Shown here one piece after another: positions 61,607 to 64,000 of a stretch of DNA of 64,000 nucleotides. Below the pieces are notes generated by a model, which was not told where the DNA came from, made no database searches, and saw nothing but the letters and a program-made list of their open reading frames with translations. Source of the stretch: Bradyrhizobium diazoefficiens USDA 110 (GTDB lineage Bacteria; Pseudomonadota; Alphaproteobacteria; Rhizobiales; Xanthobacteraceae); NCBI RefSeq assembly GCF_000011365.1, contig NC_004463.1, positions 4,326,001 to 4,390,000 on the forward strand, given 5' to 3'. Position 1 is the first letter of the stretch; each line of letters begins with the position of its first letter. Position numbers and translations under genes: made by a program.

Positions 61607-61631
61607 TCCTATAAAATGCAGGTCGATAGGA
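61607..61631. promoter_or_regulatory. inverted repeat TCCTAT-N13-ATAGGA between lysR and mmsA
   Basis: A 6+6 dyad centred near 61619 in the divergent promoter region, AT-rich, 41 bp ahead of the mmsA ATG. Possible LysR-binding site, though it lacks a clear T-N11-A core. Confidence 0.35.
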
Positions 61632-61671
61632 ATTGTCAAAGCGAACAGGCTGGCCTGAAGGAGATATTTCC

Positions 61672-63168
61672 ATGCGTTCAATCGGACATTTCATCGGCGG
61701 CAAGGAGGTCAAGGGTACCTCGGGCCGCACCGCCGACGTTTTCGAGCCGATGACCGGTGACGTGCAGGCCAAGGTGGCGCTGGCGTCCAAGGCCGAGGTC
61801 CGCGCTGCCGTGGAGAACGCCCGCGCCGCGCAGCCGGAATGGGCCGCGACCAACCCGCAGCGCCGCGCCCGCGTCATGATGAAATTCGTCGAGCTGGTCC
61901 AGCGCGACTACGACAAGCTCGCCGAGCTGCTGGCGCGTGAGCACGGCAAGACCGTGCCGGACGCCAAGGGCGACATCCAGCGCGGCCTCGAGGTCGCGGA
62001 ATTCGCCTGCGGCATCCCGCATCTGATGAAGGGTGAGTACACCGAAGGCGCCGGCCCCGGCATCGACATCTATTCGATGCGCCAGGCGCTCGGCGTCGTC
62101 GCCGGCATCACGCCGTTCAATTTCCCGGCGATGATCCCGATGTGGAAGTTCGCGCCCGCGATCGCCTGCGGCAACGCCTTCATCCTCAAGCCCTCCGAGC
62201 GCGATCCCGGCGTGCCGATGCTGCTCGCCGAACTGATGATGGAAGCGGGCCTGCCGGCCGGCATCCTCAATGTCGTCAACGGCGACAAGGAAGCGGTCGA
62301 CGCCATCCTCGACGACCCCGACATCAAGGCCGTCGGATTCGTCGGCTCCACGCCGATCGCGCAGTACATCTATGAGCGCGCCGCGCAGACCGGCAAGCGC
62401 TGCCAGTGCTTCGGCGGCGCCAAGAACCACGCCATCATCATGCCCGACGCCGACATGGACCAAGCGGTCGATGCGCTGATCGGCGCCGGTTACGGCTCGG
62501 CCGGCGAGCGCTGCATGGCCGTCTCCGTCGCGGTGCCCGTCGGCAAGCCCACCGCCGACCGCCTGATGGAAAAGCTGATCCCGCGCGTCGAGTCCTTGAA
62601 GATCGGCACCTCGATCGATCCGTCGGCCGATTACGGTCCGCTGGTGACGCGCGAGGCGGTCGAGAAGGTCAAGGGCTACATCGACATCGGCATCAAGGAA
62701 GGCGCGACGCTCGCCGTCGACGGCCGCGGCTTCAAGATGCAGGGCTACGAGAAGGGCTTCTATCTCGGCGGTTCGCTGTTCGACAACGTCACCAAGGACA
62801 TGCGGATCTACAAGGAAGAGATCTTCGGCCCGGTGCTCTCGGTGGTGCGCGCGCACGACTACAAGGAAGCACTGGCGCTGCCGTCCGAACATGACTACGG
62901 CAACGGCGTTGCGATCTTCACCCGCGACGGCGACGCGGCGCGCGACTTCGCGGCCAAGGTCAATGTCGGCATGGTCGGCATCAACGTGCCGATCCCGGTG
63001 CCGATTGCCTATTACACCTTCGGCGGCTGGAAGAAGTCCGGCTTCGGCGATCTCAACCAGCACGGCCCGGACTCGGTCCGCTTCTACACCAAGACCAAGA
63101 CGGTGACCTCGCGCTGGCCGTCCGGCGTCAAGGAAGGCGCGGAGTTCTCGATCCCGCTGATGAAGTGA
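61672..63168 (+). CDS. mmsA: methylmalonate-semialdehyde dehydrogenase (CoA-acylating)
   Basis: Converts methylmalonate semialdehyde plus CoA and NAD to propionyl-CoA in valine and thymine/inositol breakdown. 498 residues, full length. Catalytic Cys281 in the GERCMAVSV context typical of MmsA, conserved FGGAKNHAIIMPDADMD, NAD motif VGFVGSTPIAQYIYE, and IPVPIAYYTFGGWKKS. ATG 61672 has GAAGGAGATATTTCC, a strong site; an ATG at 61633 is upstream of it. Followed by an acyl-CoA dehydrogenase 22 bp later, consistent with one valine-degradation operon. Confidence 0.94.
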   Translation: MRSIGHFIGGKEVKGTSGRTADVFEPMTGDVQAKVALASKAEVRAAVENARAAQPEWAATNPQRRARVMMKFVELVQRDYDKLAELLAREHGKTVPDAKGDIQRGLEVAEFACGIPHLMKGEYTEGAGPGIDIYSMRQALGVVAGITPFNFPAMIPMWKFAPAIACGNAFILKPSERDPGVPMLLAELMMEAGLPAGILNVVNGDKEAVDAILDDPDIKAVGFVGSTPIAQYIYERAAQTGKRCQCFGGAKNHAIIMPDADMDQAVDALIGAGYGSAGERCMAVSVAVPVGKPTADRLMEKLIPRVESLKIGTSIDPSADYGPLVTREAVEKVKGYIDIGIKEGATLAVDGRGFKMQGYEKGFYLGGSLFDNVTKDMRIYKEEIFGPVLSVVRAHDYKEALALPSEHDYGNGVAIFTRDGDAARDFAAKVNVGMVGINVPIPVPIAYYTFGGWKKSGFGDLNQHGPDSVRFYTKTKTVTSRWPSGVKEGAEFSIPLMK

Positions 63169-63190
63169 TCCTCTCAAGAGCGAGGCACCC

Positions 63191-64000
63191 ATGCAGTTCG
63201 CTCTGAACGAGGATCAGATCGCGGTTCGCGACATGGCGTTGGCGTTTGCGGCGGAAAAGATCGCGCCGCACGCGCTGCGCTGGGACGAGGAGAAGCATTT
63301 CCCCGTCGATGTGATGCGCGAGGCGGCGACGCTCGGCATGGGCGGTATCTACATCCGCGAGGATGTCGGTGGCTCCGCTATGACCAGGTTCGACGCGGCG
63401 CTGATCTTTGAGGCGCTGGCGACGGGCTGTCCGACCACGTCGGCCTTCATCTCCATCCACAACATGGCGTCCTGGATGATCGATGCCTACGGCAGCGACA
63501 CCCAGCGCCACAAATGGCTGCCGAAGCTCTGCACCATGGAGCTGATCGCGAGCTACTGCCTGACCGAGCCGGGCGCCGGCTCCGATGCGGCGGCGCTGCG
63601 CACCCGCGCGGTGCGCGATGGCGACCATTATGTGCTCAACGGCCAGAAGCAGTTCATCTCGGGCGCCGGCGGCACCGACCTTTTGGTCGCGATGGTCAGG
63701 ACCGGCGGCGACGGCCCCGGCGGCATCTCGACGCTCGTCATTGACGGCAACACACCGGGAGTCTCCTTCGGTGCCAACGAGCGCAAGATGGGCTGGAATG
63801 CGCAGCCGACCCGCGCCGTCATGTTCGAGAACGCCCGCGTGCCGGTCGCCAACCGGCTGAGCGAGGAGGGCGTCGGCTTCAAGATCGCGATGGCCGGCCT
63901 CGATGGCGGCCGTCTCAACATCACGGCATGCTCGCTCGGTGGCGCGCAGACCGCGCTCGACAAGGCGCGCAACTACATGAAGGAGCGCAAGGCGTTTGGA
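63191..64000 (+). CDS. acyl-CoA dehydrogenase, isobutyryl-CoA dehydrogenase-like, 3' end outside window
   Basis: Flavin enzyme; only the first 270 codons are present. N-terminal helices (DQIAVRDMALAFAAEKIAPHALRWDEEKHF), flavin-binding TEPGAGSDAAAL, KQFISGAG, and NITACSLGGAQTALDKARNYMKERKAFG at the edge. Position after mmsA strongly suggests isobutyryl-CoA dehydrogenase of valine degradation. The catalytic Glu lies beyond the edge. ATG 63191 fits a normal family start. Confidence 0.9.
   Translation, partial: MQFALNEDQIAVRDMALAFAAEKIAPHALRWDEEKHFPVDVMREAATLGMGGIYIREDVGGSAMTRFDAALIFEALATGCPTTSAFISIHNMASWMIDAYGSDTQRHKWLPKLCTMELIASYCLTEPGAGSDAAALRTRAVRDGDHYVLNGQKQFISGAGGTDLLVAMVRTGGDGPGGISTLVIDGNTPGVSFGANERKMGWNAQPTRAVMFENARVPVANRLSEEGVGFKIAMAGLDGGRLNITACSLGGAQTALDKARNYMKERKAFG

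Overview
The window looks like a chromosomal segment of a Bradyrhizobium-type alphaproteobacterium (order Hyphomicrobiales). This rests on the high GC content, Irr-type iron-control elements, the GTG/TTG starts, an IalB-family protein, aromatic/acyl-CoA and amino-acid catabolic genes typical of soil rhizobia, and four families of short palindromic intergenic elements. No rRNA, tRNA, CRISPR array, insertion sequence or phage gene was recognised. Both edges cut genes: an arylsulfatase at the left and an acyl-CoA dehydrogenase at the right.

Layout, left to right. 2-6.6 kb: arylsulfatase 3' part, then a leftward unit of RND adaptor, RND pump and IalB-like protein. 6.8-12.9 kb: an iron-uptake unit of catecholate-type TonB-dependent receptor, PKHD hydroxylase (YbiX/PiuC type), ExbB, ExbD and TonB, preceded by three evenly spaced ICE-like boxes. 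12.9-15.8 kb: a small tail-anchored protein, a site-2 protease, a GFA protein and a Tat-exported serine hydrolase. 15.8-27.9 kb: a sugar-acid regulon with two SDR dehydrogenases, an IlvD/Edd dehydratase and a LacI regulator on the left, and a complete MalK-type ABC importer, DenD-like dehydrogenase, PfkB/KDG-type kinase and KDPG aldolase on the right. LacI-type palindromes lie in front of both arms. 28.0-32.5 kb: thiolase, small coiled-coil protein, class III CoA-transferase, a frameshifted cysteine-less thiolase and its DUF35 partner.

32.6-40.0 kb: an unannotated-size 33-residue membrane ORF, a FadR-type GntR regulator, and a divergent operon of class III aminotransferase, Tat-exported family-5 solute-binding protein and dimethylformamidase-like large subunit, then a carboxymuconolactone-decarboxylase-like protein and a MazG-like protein. 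40.1-45.2 kb: leftward TAXI binding protein, fused TRAP permease and a glutaminase fused to STAS and cyclic-nucleotide-binding domains. 45.5-48.3 kb: biotin carrier protein, IclR regulator and carboxyltransferase, without a biotin carboxylase. 48.7-51.3 kb: a TadG/TadE/TadE pilus-associated trio. 51.6-55.5 kb: a secreted hypothetical protein, a 5'-truncated acetoacetate decarboxylase, a ZntB-like transporter and an OprB-type porin. 55.5-64 kb: MFS transporter, thiolase, enoyl-CoA hydratase, thioesterase, TetR regulator, LysR regulator, methylmalonate-semialdehyde dehydrogenase and acyl-CoA dehydrogenase (valine catabolism).

The best candidates for something not well described are: the GntR-aminotransferase-binding protein-formamidase operon, which lacks the known small formamidase subunit; the TAXI-TRAP-glutaminase-STAS-CNB operon; the sugar-acid regulon whose substrate cannot be read from sequence; and the site-2 protease whose stop codon is followed directly, in the same frame, by another ORF.
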